Position numbers and translations under genes: made by a program. Below are positions 1 through 9,166 of a DNA stretch of 64,000 nt, piece after piece. Source of the stretch: Prevotella melaninogenica (GTDB lineage Bacteria > Bacteroidota > Bacteroidia > Bacteroidales > Bacteroidaceae); assembly GCF_003609775.1 (NCBI RefSeq), contig NZ_AP018049.1:124001-188000 (forward strand), given 5' to 3'. The notes under the pieces are model-generated. The model was not told where the DNA came from. It searched no databases and saw only the letters and a list, made by a program, of their open reading frames with translations. Position 1 is the stretch's first letter. Every line of letters begins with the position of its first letter.

Positions 1-1
1 C

Positions 2-1633
2 TTTGGAAAGTATGGTTGGTGGTCTGGGGCCCTCTCCAGTCGTAATGCTAATGGAGCTGACATGGGAACCGGTAAAGGATTAGAACACGGAGTTTATTAT
101 CCTCTTTACTCCCGTATAGAAGTAAAAGCAAAGATTCCATACGAGTTCGGAACTTGGATGGCACTATGGCTTCGTCACTGTAATGGAGCAAGTACTTTCG
201 AGATTGATTTGCAAGAGTTCTTTGTAAATGAGGACCGAAAAGATGCAATGAAGGAGAAAGGCTTTTATCTGCATCAGACTGTCCATGGTATGGATTATAA
301 TTCAAGATCGCAAAACGGTAAGCTTAATAGTAGTCATAATATTAATGACTATGGAGATCGTGTAAGGGAGCTTGACTTTGATCCAGGAAAAGACTTCCAT
401 GTTTATGGTGCACAGATTGATCCAGAACCAGGTGACCCAAAGCATTTAGCCGTAACTTTCCTCTTAGATGGAAGGGTAAGATCTGTTTTCCGTACAAAGG
501 ATAATAGATATAAATCAAACAATCCGCAGTATCCATATCGTTATAATGCACTCTTAGCAGAAAACCTTTCAAAGTATGGAGAGGACCGTGTTTGGGACGT
601 AGCCATCACAGGACAAGTAGGAGGTAAGGCGTGGAAAGCTAATACAGAAATACTACCAAGTATGTATCCATATACAGGATTTGGTGGAACCCTCTACCCT
701 GAATTAAACCCTAAGTATGGAGGTGATATTAATAAGGTTCCTAATCAGTTTGTTACAGAAGTAGACTGGTTGCGTGTTTTTAAACGTGCAAATACACTAC
801 TATGGATAGGTAACCGTCCAGAATACAGAAAAAATCAGAAGATAAGTCTTGACCTTGCTAAAGAGAAGTTTGCTAAGATTAATGTAGGAGATCAGTTGGT
901 TATGGACCTTGAGGTTTGTGATCCTACAAAGCAAGCAAGCCTTGATATCTTTAACAAAAGTGGACAGTCTATCACTACTCTAAAGCCAGAGTTTACAAAG
1001 AATGATGCACAGGTAACTTTCGTTGTGACAGAAGAACTTAGTAAGAAGCTAAGGAATGAGGGCTGCGTATTGCGAGGTGAGAATATTCGTTTATACACCG
1101 TATGTCATTCATCAAAGAAGGATGCTATTTGGTCAGGATTCAAGGAACTCCAGTGGGGTGAAACAATTATCCCTGCAGAGTTGTTTGCACATTTAGCAGA
1201 AGGTCAGAAACTTGAGTTTGTGGTGAGAGATGCTAATCCTGGTGCAAAGATTTTCTTACGCCAGAATAAAAAGAATCCTACTGATTCAAAAAGACCTAAG
1301 TTCTCATTTAGCGTACAGTATGGTAATATTATCAACTTGGATAATGAGAAAGATGAAAAGGCCTATACCCTTGACCTTGAGCCTAAGGTTATCGAAGAGT
1401 TAAAACAGAATGGTTTGGTAGTAACCGGACTGGGGTACTTCTTACGTAGTGTCAACATTGTAGGCAGTCCGATGACCAAAGTAATTACCTCTATTGATAA
1501 GTTAGAAACCACAGATCAGAATGATGGTGCAGTATATAATACTAATGGTGTGAAGGTTAGAGATGCTAATGATAAAGGAAAATTAGCTCCTGGTATTTAC
1601 ATTATCAATGGCAAGAAGGTTTTGGTAAAATAA
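2..1633 (+). CDS. GH16-like secreted glycoside hydrolase, 5' end outside window
   Basis: The frame is open from the window edge and the residues before the first internal ATG (position 62) fit the same domain, so the gene starts upstream and this is its C-terminal 543 residues. The first ~240 residues look like a GH16 beta-glucanase fold: the segment EIDLQEF (about 199-220) matches the GH16 active-site pattern E-x-D-x-x-E, with nucleophile and acid/base glutamates, and HQTVHG and DFHVYG follow in the usual order. The next ~250 residues have no recognised domain. The last 30 residues (YNTNGVKV...GIYIINGKKVLVK) resemble the short C-terminal motif of the BspA and GH66 proteins in this window, probably a type IX secretion signal. 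Substrate is likely a beta-1,3 or mixed-linked glucan; this is inference from the family. Confidence 0.72.
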   Translation, partial: FGKYGWWSGALSSRNANGADMGTGKGLEHGVYYPLYSRIEVKAKIPYEFGTWMALWLRHCNGASTFEIDLQEFFVNEDRKDAMKEKGFYLHQTVHGMDYNSRSQNGKLNSSHNINDYGDRVRELDFDPGKDFHVYGAQIDPEPGDPKHLAVTFLLDGRVRSVFRTKDNRYKSNNPQYPYRYNALLAENLSKYGEDRVWDVAITGQVGGKAWKANTEILPSMYPYTGFGGTLYPELNPKYGGDINKVPNQFVTEVDWLRVFKRANTLLWIGNRPEYRKNQKISLDLAKEKFAKINVGDQLVMDLEVCDPTKQASLDIFNKSGQSITTLKPEFTKNDAQVTFVVTEELSKKLRNEGCVLRGENIRLYTVCHSSKKDAIWSGFKELQWGETIIPAELFAHLAEGQKLEFVVRDANPGAKIFLRQNKKNPTDSKRPKFSFSVQYGNIINLDNEKDEKAYTLDLEPKVIEELKQNGLVVTGLGYFLRSVNIVGSPMTKVITSIDKLETTDQNDGAVYNTNGVKVRDANDKGKLAPGIYIINGKKVLVK

Positions 1634-1727
1634 AGAAGTGGGATGCAAGATTATGCTCAATCTATTTAATATTATAGATTGTCTTGCAGCACCAAAGAAA
1701 AATTGAACAATACCAATCAATATAAAC

Positions 1728-1771
1728 TCCGATTATGGTGCAAGAGTATCTGCCCATAATCGGATTTTTTT
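1728..1771 (+). terminator. Hairpin terminator after the GH16-like gene
   Basis: The arms TCCGATTATGG and CCATAATCGGA are perfect complements around a 15-base loop and are followed by seven T. The same hairpin recurs at 33328-33365 at the edge of another copy of repeat family A, so it may belong to the repeat as well as ending the transcript. Confidence 0.7.
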
Positions 1772-1777
1772 ATAACC

Positions 1778-2197
1778 AATGTTTGTAAACTATTTTCGTG
1801 TAGCTCAAAACCAAGACATGCTCTTTTGGCTTCTAAAAGACGCCTAATTAACTTGCAAAAGACGCCCTTTAAGCCCCTTACTAACGCCCTTTTGAAGTCT
1901 AATTAAGCACCTTTTCTTTCACTGCTTTATAATCAGCTGATTTTCTGCTGGTTATAAGTTTGCTCGTTATTCGTGTTTTTATCGTTATTTATAGCTGTTT
2001 TGTTTGATGTTTTGTAATGATTTTTCCGTGCCTTATCTGTAATTTTGCAGTATTAAAATAAAGGACTTTTCTATGATAGAGGATAATCATAGAATGAATT
2101 GCTGAGCGTCTTAGCTGTGTTATTTGTTTAATGAGTAACTTCAGTTCTTTCGTTAAGACTATACGAAGCGCATCCTACATTTTACGGAAAAGGAACC
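1778..2197 (+). repeat. Repeat family A+B, copy 1
   Basis: This stretch aligns base for base, with scattered differences, to 7168-7630, 24381-24675 and (reversed) 33040-33310. It begins at the shared TTTGTAAACTATTTTCG. It contains a series of short segments such as CTTTTGGCTTCTAAAAG and ACTAACGCCCTTTTGAAGT that can form small hairpins. The last ~57 bases (2140-2197) are a family B hairpin, with a TTCTTTCGTTAA-like left arm and a TTTACGGAAAAGGAACC right arm. With the terminator before it and the pnp promoter after it, it explains most of the 814-base gap between the GH16-like gene and pnp. I see no gene in it. Confidence 0.75.
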
Positions 2198-2292
2198 ACA
2201 AAAAATAGTAAGAGTATATTAAAAGGAAAAGAAAAGCAAGTTAAGCGTTTTAACATCTGATAATTAGCTGACTTAAAAAACATTCATTTTTA

Positions 2293-2324
2293 TTTGTAAG
2301 TTACATATATAATAGGTAAATTTG
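2293..2324 (+). promoter_or_regulatory. Promoter of pnp
   Basis: TTTG (2293-2296), a 20-base spacer and TAAATTTG (2317-2324) match the Bacteroidota sigma-ABfr promoter. Transcription would start near 2331, leaving a leader of about 115 bases before the pnp start codon. Confidence 0.6.
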
Positions 2325-2447
2325 CACGGATTAATTTTTTCGGGACGCGTGAGAAGGTAAACGTCAAGACAATCGAGTCTTATCCAGAGTTACCACTTTT
2401 GGTTCCCTAAGATGTTGGTCAAAACAATAAGTATTTTAAAATTTTAG

Positions 2448-4703
2448 ATGAACGTAATTACGAAAACAGTTCAATTGCCAGATGGAAGAACCATCTCAAT
2501 TGAAACCGGAAAGGTTGCAAAGCAGGCCGATGGCGCAGCAGTTCTCCGTATGGGTAACACCGTACTTCTCGCCACTGTTTGTGCAGCTAAAGAGGCAGTT
2601 CCGGGCACAGACTTTATGCCTTTGCAAGTTGATTATCGCGAGCAGTATGCTGCCGCAGGTCGTTACCCAGGTGGTTTCACCAAGCGCGAAGGCAAAGCCA
2701 ATGACGACGAAATCCTAACATCACGCCTTGTGGACCGTGTTCTTCGTCCACTTTTCCCATCAGATTATCACTGTGAAGTTTATGTACAGGTAATGTTGCT
2801 GTCAGCTGACGGCATCGATCAGCCTGATGCACTTGCTGGTTTGGCAGCTTCTGCAGCTCTTGCAGCTTCAGATATTCCAATCGAGCACACTACTTCAGAG
2901 GTTCGTGTTGCGCGTGTTAACGGCGAGTACGTTATCAACCCAACATTCCCACAGATGAAGGAGGCTGATATGGACCTCATGGTTGGTGCCACTAAGGACA
3001 ATATCATGATGGTAGAGGGTGAGATGGACGAGGTTTCTGAGCAGGATCTTATCGCTGCTTTGAAGGTTGCACACGAGGCTATTAAGCCAATGTGTGAAAT
3101 GCAGGAAGAACTTTCAAAGGCTTGTGGTACTGACGTTAAGCGTACCTACGAAGATGAAATCAATGACGAAGCATTGCGTGAGGAGCTTCACAAGGCTACC
3201 TACGATGCTTGTTACGCTCAGGCTCAGAGCGGTGATGACGACAAGAAGCACCGTGAGGAGACCTATAGCAAGATTAAGGCAGATTTCATCGAGGCTTATG
3301 ACGCTGCTCATACAGATCTTTCAGAAGACGACCTCGAAGAAAAACACTCACTTATTGACCGCTACTTTGCAGATGTTCAGCGTGACTCTATGCGCCGTAG
3401 CGTTCTTGATACTGGCAAGCGTATGGATGGTCGTGCTACAGATGAGATTCGTAACATCTGGTGCGAGATTGATACACTGCCAATGCCACACGGAAGTTCA
3501 CTCTTCCAGCGTGGTGAAACAATGTCTCTCTCTACTTGTACTCTCGGTACAAAGATGGATGAGAAGATGGTTGACAACGTATTGGAGAAGAGCTATCAGC
3601 GCTTCCTCCTTCATTATAACTTCCCTCCATTCTGTACAGGTGAGGCTAAGGCTCAGCGTGGCGTAGGCCGTCGCGAGATTGGTCATGGTCACCTTGCATG
3701 GCGTGGTTTGAAGGGTCAGATTCCAGCAGACTTCCCTTACACTGTTCGTTTGGTTAGTCAGGTGCTCGAGTCTAATGGTTCTTCTTCTATGGCTACTGTA
3801 TGCGCAGGTACACTCGCATTGATGGATGCAGGTGTTCCAATGAAGAAGCCAGTATCAGGTATTGCAATGGGTCTTATCAAGAACCCAGGAGAAGATAAGT
3901 ATGCAGTATTGAGTGACATTCTCGGTGATGAGGACCACTTGGGCGATATGGACTTCAAGACAACTGGTACAAAGGATGGTTTGACTGCAACTCAGATGGA
4001 TATCAAGTGTGACGGTTTGTCATTCGAGATTCTTGAGAAGGCACTTATGCAGGCAAAGGCTGCTCGTGAGCATATCCTCAATATCATGACTGAGACAATC
4101 GCAGAGCCACGTGCTGAGATGAAACCACAGGTTCCACGTATCGTTCAGTTGGAGATTCCTAAGGAGTTCATCGGTGCTGTTATCGGTCCTGGTGGTAAGA
4201 TTATCCAGCAGATGCAGGAAGAAACTGGTGCTACTATCACTATTGAGGAAGCTGATGGTGTTGGTAAGGTACAGGTTTCTGCTCCTAACAAGGATTCTAT
4301 CGATGCTGCTCTTGGTAAGATTAAGGCTATCGTTGCTGTTCCAGAGATTGGTGAGGTTTACGAGGGTACAGTACGTTCTATCATGCCATACGGCTGCTTT
4401 GTAGAGATTCTACCAGGTAAGGACGGCTTGCTTCACATCTCAGAAATTGATTGGAAGCGTCTTGAGACTGTTGAAGAGGCAGGCATCAAGGAAGGTGATA
4501 AGCTTCAGGTGAAGCTCCTCGAGATTGACCCTAAGACTGGTAAGTACAAGCTTTCACGTCGCGTTTTACTTGAGAAACCAGAGGGATATGTTGAGCCACA
4601 GCGTCGCCCACGTGGTGACCGCCGTCCACGTCGTGATGGTGAGCGTCGTTTTGATGAGCGTCGTCCACGTCGTGAGAACAATGAATATGAGAACAACGAT
4701 TAA
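2448..4703 (+). CDS. pnp: Polyribonucleotide nucleotidyltransferase (PNPase)
   Basis: This cytoplasmic 3'-5' exoribonuclease uses phosphate to degrade RNA and can add tails. At 751 residues it is slightly longer than the E. coli enzyme (711). It shows two RNase PH-like domains (about 10-145 and 320-460), with the catalytic aspartate region [11 protein letters not shown] near residues 492-505. A KH domain with its GxxG loop (IGPGGK) lies near residue 580 and an S1 domain at about 634-703. The last ~45 residues are rich in RRPR/DRR blocks and end in an acidic NNEYENND, a plausible extra RNA-binding tail. The ATG lies in an AT-rich context about 120 bases after a clear promoter. It is monocistronic: a hairpin follows at 4722-4759. 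Identification is secure. Confidence 0.97.
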   Translation: MNVITKTVQLPDGRTISIETGKVAKQADGAAVLRMGNTVLLATVCAAKEAVPGTDFMPLQVDYREQYAAAGRYPGGFTKREGKANDDEILTSRLVDRVLRPLFPSDYHCEVYVQVMLLSADGIDQPDALAGLAASAALAASDIPIEHTTSEVRVARVNGEYVINPTFPQMKEADMDLMVGATKDNIMMVEGEMDEVSEQDLIAALKVAHEAIKPMCEMQEELSKACGTDVKRTYEDEINDEALREELHKATYDACYAQAQSGDDDKKHREETYSKIKADFIEAYDAAHTDLSEDDLEEKHSLIDRYFADVQRDSMRRSVLDTGKRMDGRATDEIRNIWCEIDTLPMPHGSSLFQRGETMSLSTCTLGTKMDEKMVDNVLEKSYQRFLLHYNFPPFCTGEAKAQRGVGRREIGHGHLAWRGLKGQIPADFPYTVRLVSQVLESNGSSSMATVCAGTLALMDAGVPMKKPVSGIAMGLIKNPGEDKYAVLSDILGDEDHLGDMDFKTTGTKDGLTATQMDIKCDGLSFEILEKALMQAKAAREHILNIMTETIAEPRAEMKPQVPRIVQLEIPKEFIGAVIGPGGKIIQQMQEETGATITIEEADGVGKVQVSAPNKDSIDAALGKIKAIVAVPEIGEVYEGTVRSIMPYGCFVEILPGKDGLLHISEIDWKRLETVEEAGIKEGDKLQVKLLEIDPKTGKYKLSRRVLLEKPEGYVEPQRRPRGDRRPRRDGERRFDERRPRRENNEYENND

Positions 4704-4721
4704 TCGTTTGTTATAATACTA

Positions 4722-4759
4722 TAATCCCCCAGAGGCTTTTATAGCTTGCTGGGGGATTA
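4722..4759 (+). terminator. Hairpin after pnp
   Basis: TAATCCCCCAG pairs perfectly with CTGGGGGATTA around a 16-base loop directly after pnp. There is no T-tract, so it may act as a 3'-end stabiliser rather than a classical terminator. Confidence 0.6.
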
Positions 4760-4912
4760 CAATTCTCTATCTATAAAGCCAAGTAGACTACAAACCCAAT
4801 TCTACCTGACTGTACAAACCATATAGCCTAAATGGTAAAAACCACATCTATCTTGCACATTGTGAGATAGAATAAACCTATATTTAACTTAATCAAACCA
4901 ATTAACGCTAAA

Positions 4913-5110
4913 ATGAAGAAAGAATATCTTTCCCCTGCTATGGTTGCAATGCCAATCATAGAGGAACTTTCTATCTTAGAAACAGCCTCTGGCAACCTCC
5001 CAGAAAAGTCCCAAGGCCACAAAATGGATGATGAGGATGAGGAATACGAAACTGAGACTACTACAACTCCCAGTGGCCAAGCTAAATACACACCAAACTT
5101 TTTTGAATAA
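4913..5110 (+). CDS. Small acidic peptide P1 (MKKEYLSP...)
   Basis: A 65-residue protein with no signal peptide, lipobox or membrane segment. It begins MKKEYLSP, continues with a short amphipathic stretch (PIIEELSILETASG), then a very acidic run (DDEDEEYETE), a threonine block and an aromatic end (NFFE). Its stop codon is 9 bases before the ATG of the 612-residue lipoprotein, so the two are almost surely co-transcribed. It resembles the peptides at 20533, 55587 and 58712 in its MK[KR]..Y[LIV].P start, its middle [DE]-rich segment and its place next to a surface-protein gene. Function unknown. It could be a chaperone-like partner, a leader for regulation, or a precursor peptide; I have no motif that decides. 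Confidence 0.7.
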   Translation: MKKEYLSPAMVAMPIIEELSILETASGNLPEKSQGHKMDDEDEEYETETTTTPSGQAKYTPNFFE

Positions 5111-5119
5111 CCAGAAATT

Positions 5120-6958
5120 ATGAATAGCATTATTAAATCGTTTATTTTTGTAGCTATCTCACTTGGGTTAGCAGCCTGCTCACAGGAAGATATCACCTCA
5201 AATGAGCAAAAGAAAGCAACAGAAGAAACTACTTTCATCGTTGATGTTACATTAGATAAGAATGTAGAAGATATGGTGAACGCAAAACAGATGACAGCCG
5301 TATGGGATGCCGAGCAGTCTGCTATGACCCGTACACCTATCACCTACGACAAACAAGGGTCATTGACTTATAATTGGAAGGTTGGAAGTACGATACCTTT
5401 ATTTGTCTATATCACTGATGGAAAGTACCGAAAAAGTTATAAACTTGATAAGGGCTTGCAAATTATCTCTACTAATAAGGGTTACTTTACGTTCTCTGTA
5501 CCAACATATTTTGATTTATCTAAACTGCAAGTAGCATCGGCTACAGGTAAAGAGGATGGTGTAGAAAATGGTGCATGGACAATAGGTATTGGCATAGATG
5601 GCGTCATGAGAGTTTTTGGACCAAAAGTAATTGACGCAAATTCATACGATTATAACATCCCACTTTATTCGAAGTTGACGAATGTAGACCCTGTGACAAA
5701 GCACGCTAAAGTTCAGTTTTTAATGTTAGGTAGCTGGATTGGCGTTAGAGCAAAGTCGGATATGTATTACAAGAGCAGTGTCTATTCTATAGCCTTGAAG
5801 TCTGACGTGCTCCACATGGATGGTACATTTGACCTCTCACAAGCTTCTCCTGTATGGAAACCAAGTCCATATAGAATTAATATAGATAGACGGCAGGGAA
5901 AAGTTTTAGACGAATGTGACACGATTAGAGTCAATAATTTCGCTATTGGTGGTGAGGCTGATGGAGCAGGAACAACCAAGTATACCAAGCCTTTTTATTT
6001 CTGGGTAAAGGCTACACCAGGTGCAACCAGTACGACAAAAGCAAGAGTTATCCTCCGCAGTGAGGCTGATAGCAAGGCAGGTGCAGTAGCCCCACAAATA
6101 GACTTCTTGTCTATGCGTAATCGATTCTATCGTGAAGCGAAAACTATCGTTGACTTCAAAGATGGTGATACTTATAATTTCAGTATCAATGCAAGTCTGA
6201 AAGAAACACGTGGAGCATTGATGATAACAGAGTATTACCACTCTTCTGCAGTAAATGGAGAGAATAGTTGGATTGAAATAACAAATGCTTCAAGGGAGAC
6301 AGTATCGTTGAAAGGATATTATCTGGTGAGTCCAAACCCATGGAATGTGGAACCTTATGGAAGATTATATGTAGCTAACCTTACGGACCTCAAAGCATTG
6401 AGCCGAGGCAGCAGTAGTGTTGGTATGCCAGGAAATTCAACAACATCGATACCTGCAGGAAAGTCTATTTGCTTAGCAGCAGGTACTGGTTATGCAGAAG
6501 TCGTAGCTAAGAATAAAGCTTATCAAGTAATCAATACGGGTTCTGGAATAGCATCTCCATCGGCAGTTACAGGTGGAGTCCACTATTCTAAGTTTATCTG
6601 TAAAGATGGTTGGAATATTGATTTAAAAGACCCTAACAACAATATAGTAGACAATTTTGGAATTCAAGTACATTATATATTGAATGGTAGCAACGGATTC
6701 TATTATAATTATTACTTAGGGGAGAAGGATTTTATTCGTTCAAAGGAGACGCCTTTTAATGCTCCTTATAATGGATTCAACCCGAAGGGATGGTATTACA
6801 TGCCGATAGAAACAAGTGGATTAAACTTCCTTGGAACCTTCAATGATTATGATGGTAGGTTTATACCATTCAAGGACTATAATGATGGAGGTAATTTTAC
6901 TAAAAGCGAACGCTATCGTGATATGTCTTATTATACCGATATAGTTCATCTTCCATAA
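5120..6958 (+). CDS. Surface lipoprotein with fimbrillin-like N-terminus and lamin-tail-like region
   Basis: A 612-residue protein with a lipoprotein signal (hydrophobic segment, lipobox LAAC, Cys20). After it comes a linker with a TR motif (AMTRTPITY, near residue 73) that resembles the arginine cleavage region of Bacteroidota fimbrillins. The middle is beta-rich without a recognised family. From about residue 365 the pattern (LMITEYYHSS...SWIEITNAS...LKGYYLV) resembles a lamin-tail domain, often found in secreted bacterial proteins. It is second in a two-gene unit with the small acidic peptide and is followed by a T-tailed hairpin at 7010-7043. It is probably exported to the outer-membrane surface. 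Lipoprotein assignment is firm; the domain calls are tentative. Confidence 0.75.
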   Translation: MNSIIKSFIFVAISLGLAACSQEDITSNEQKKATEETTFIVDVTLDKNVEDMVNAKQMTAVWDAEQSAMTRTPITYDKQGSLTYNWKVGSTIPLFVYITDGKYRKSYKLDKGLQIISTNKGYFTFSVPTYFDLSKLQVASATGKEDGVENGAWTIGIGIDGVMRVFGPKVIDANSYDYNIPLYSKLTNVDPVTKHAKVQFLMLGSWIGVRAKSDMYYKSSVYSIALKSDVLHMDGTFDLSQASPVWKPSPYRINIDRRQGKVLDECDTIRVNNFAIGGEADGAGTTKYTKPFYFWVKATPGATSTTKARVILRSEADSKAGAVAPQIDFLSMRNRFYREAKTIVDFKDGDTYNFSINASLKETRGALMITEYYHSSAVNGENSWIEITNASRETVSLKGYYLVSPNPWNVEPYGRLYVANLTDLKALSRGSSSVGMPGNSTTSIPAGKSICLAAGTGYAEVVAKNKAYQVINTGSGIASPSAVTGGVHYSKFICKDGWNIDLKDPNNNIVDNFGIQVHYILNGSNGFYYNYYLGEKDFIRSKETPFNAPYNGFNPKGWYYMPIETSGLNFLGTFNDYDGRFIPFKDYNDGGNFTKSERYRDMSYYTDIVHLP

Positions 6959-7009
6959 GCGCAGGGAATCAAGATTATTTGATAATAAGCTGATCGTTTA
7001 TATAAATAT

Positions 7010-7043
7010 AGGCAGGAATACTACGTGTATTTCTGCCTTTTTT
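7010..7043 (+). terminator. Rho-independent terminator
   Basis: AGGCAG...CTGCCT stem with a weakly paired inner part, followed by TTTTTT, placed 50 bases after the lipoprotein stop codon. Confidence 0.65.
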
Positions 7044-7167
7044 ATGGTTCTTCTATTAAATGTAAAGATTATAATAGAGTAAAGACTTATACACTCGTGT
7101 GGTATTACTCTCCCAAATTAGATGAGCTTACAAAAGGAGAAAATTATAAGATAAAATGCAAATAGAC

Positions 7168-7630
7168 ACTATGTCTATTCGTCTGCTGTAAACAACGCAT
7201 TCTCATATCATTGGTATTTGTAAACTATTTTCGTATGGTTCAAAACCAATACATGCTCTTTTGGCTTCTAAAAGATGCCTAATTGACTTGCAAAAGATGC
7301 TCTTTTGAGGTCTTACTAACGCCCTTTTGAAGTCCAATTAAGCACCTTTTAGTTTGCTACTTTATAACTAACTGATATCCTTTTAGTTACAAACCTAATT
7401 GTTATACGTGTTTTTGTCCTTATTTATAGATGTTTTATTCGAATTTATGTAATGGTTTTTCAATATCTTATTTACATCTTCGAAGTATTAAGAATGAAAA
7501 AGGTTGCTGTGTTGGAGGCTTATAATAGAATAGACAGTTGACTGTCTAAGTTGTGTTTTGATTTAATGATTAACTTCGGTTCTTCTGTTAAAGCTATACG
7601 AAAAATATCCATACATTTAGCAGAAGAACC
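7168..7630 (+). repeat. Repeat family A+B, copy 2
   Basis: Nearly identical to 24381-24675 from ACTATGTCTATTCGTCTG onward, and clearly related to 1778-2197. The body (about 7205-7470) carries the CTTTTGGCTTCTAAAAG / ACTAACGCCCTTTTGAAGT segments. About 110 bases later comes the family B hairpin (7578-7630: GGTTCTTCTGTTAA...TAGCAGAAGAACC). It fills the first half of the 1.2 kb gap before the split BspA gene. The remainder, to about 7980, is AT-rich and I see nothing coding in it. Confidence 0.8.
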
Positions 7631-7983
7631 TTTATTTATCTACATTTAAGTATTCTTCAACAAATCCTTTTCATAAAAACACTTCGATGAGGATGGTTTT
7701 TGTTCTTGGTAGAGTTATACTTAAGTATTCATATAAAGCTTTACTTAGGGCTTTGTTCTACGCCTTTTTGTTATAAAATTATCGATTTTATCGCTGCTTG
7801 TCGGATTTATTAAAAAATGTAATTGTATATATATGGAAGTTTTGTTATTGGTCTGAATTTTATTTTACAAAGCCTTATTTATTTTATATTCTGTTTGTAT
7901 TATTGTAGGTTGTTAATGTATGTAACATATTGATTTTGTGTGTGATATATATGTCTGAAACTTGTATTTGTCGTAGTAAGAAA

Positions 7984-8012
7984 TTGTTGAGTGGTTTATT
8001 TGTCTATCTTTG
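7984..8012 (+). promoter_or_regulatory. Promoter of the BspA-like gene
   Basis: TTG (7984-7986), an 18-base spacer and TATCTTTG (8005-8012), the consensus -7 box. The transcript would have a leader of about 180 bases before the ATG at 8199. Confidence 0.65.
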
Positions 8013-8198
8013 CATCGGTTTTTCTGTTTGATGTTTGAAACTAAAAATAACTTTTATTTCGTATCGCAAAGCGGAAGACAAAAGAGTGTCTAAGGATGAC
8101 GAAGTGACGGAGTTTAATAGGACTTATATTCAGTCCGAGACATTCAGTCATGTAGTCTATGATAACATGGTATGAACCAAATTAATTAATAAAAAGAA

Positions 8199-8861
8199 AT
8201 GAGACGAAAATTACTTTTGTTATTGTTAGCAATCATCTCGTTAGGATGTTTTGCTGACTCTCAACCAACAGATGCTGAGCGAAGAGCCAATCTCTTTGTA
8301 TACAATGGTATGCTGTTTAGTATTCAGCATTTTGAGAGTGTCACCTCACAAAACAACACTGTTGAGTTCTGCGGGTGGACTACTTCGACTGATTTGAGTA
8401 CTAATGCAAATAAGGATGCTGCTTTGGCTGATGCGCAGTTTAATGCCATTCGTAAGGTAGGAGAGATTTCTATTCCTGAAACAGTTACAGCTGGTGTTAC
8501 TTACAATGGAGTACTTCAGGGTAATGCAACCTATAAGGTTATCATGCTTCGTGCTAACCTTTTCCGTGCAGAAGATTCAGGTGTTACAAGCCAGATTACT
8601 AAGATTACAATTCCAAAGACTGTTCAGCACATTGAGTCACGTTGTTTTGATAAGTGTGAAAACATGACAGAGTTTGTTATTGAAGGTGCTTCTGACGGTT
8701 CTTCTCAGTTGAAGGAGATTGACTCACATGCATTCTTAAATTGTAAGAAGTTGGCGTCTATCACGCTTCCTAATTCGGTTACTTACTTAGGTGAAAATGA
8801 TCCGCTGGATGTATTTATAACCATAGAACAACCAAAACTAATCAGAAATATCCGAGTGTAA
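8199..8861 (+). pseudogene. BspA-like leucine-rich repeat protein, 5' half (split by the mobile element)
   Basis: Begins with a signal peptide (MRRKLLLLLLAIISLGCFADS), followed by a short beta-rich domain and BspA-type (LRR_5) repeats such as ITKITIPKTVQHIESRCFDKC and LASITLPNSVTYLGEN. Native sequence stops at about residue 201 (position 8801). The last ~20 codons (PLDVFITIEQ...) come from the inserted element and run into a stop. Joining residue D201 to the GGVFEGCESL frame at 18881 restores a regular LRR_5 repeat, so 8199-8801 and 18881-20536 were one gene of about 750 codons. BspA-type proteins bind host and bacterial surfaces. The truncated product would be secreted but would lack the C-terminal motif, so it is probably non-functional. 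Confidence 0.85.
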
Positions 8862-8902
8862 ATCTTTAATTACCAGCATATTCTAAAATTTAACACTTTT
8901 CG

Positions 8903-9116
8903 GTTGCCATTTGTCGCTTCCCAAATTTCCACATATTTTTGAGACGTATTTCTGACGTGGAGAATTTGCGGGGCTTGTTTTTTGTCACACCGTGCAGACA
9001 GTTGACAAGGGTTTACAACCGTTTACGACAAGCGACAATAACCGCCCCGATATGCGGAAACAGTCACACTGTGTAGAAAAGCGACAATGGTTGACTTCCG
9101 TTCACATCCGTTTACC
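8903..9116. repeat. Repeated short sites near the left end, possible integrase/excisionase arm sites
   Basis: AAGCGACAATGGTTGAC at 9079-9095 is matched in inverted orientation at 8903-8919 (GTTGCCATTTGTCGCTT) and partly at 9030-9039 (AAGCGACAAT). GTTTAC recurs at 9011, 9021 and 9110, inside ACCGTTTAC/TCCGTTTAC. This lies in the 305-base non-coding stretch between the broken BspA frame and the first element gene, where arm-type sites of tyrosine integrases usually lie. The role is inferred from position. Confidence 0.4.
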
Positions 9117-9166
9117 ATTTCAGAGATATAGGATTGAAGAAATGAACCATTAAACGATAAAACGGT

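Noticed and set aside
3067..3666. 199-codon alternative frame inside pnp
   Set aside because: Overlaps the alpha-helical and second RNase PH parts of PNPase; product has no recognisable pattern.
4828..5343. 171-codon open frame on the minus strand opposite peptide P1 and the lipoprotein start
   Set aside because: Low-complexity serine/valine composition and full overlap with two better supported genes; the plus-strand peptide has family members and a lipobox gene follows.
7205..7400. Quasi-periodic short segments in repeat A, considered as a CRISPR-like array
   Set aside because: Units are unequal, not true direct repeats, the same order recurs in all copies (no variable spacers), and no cas genes are present.
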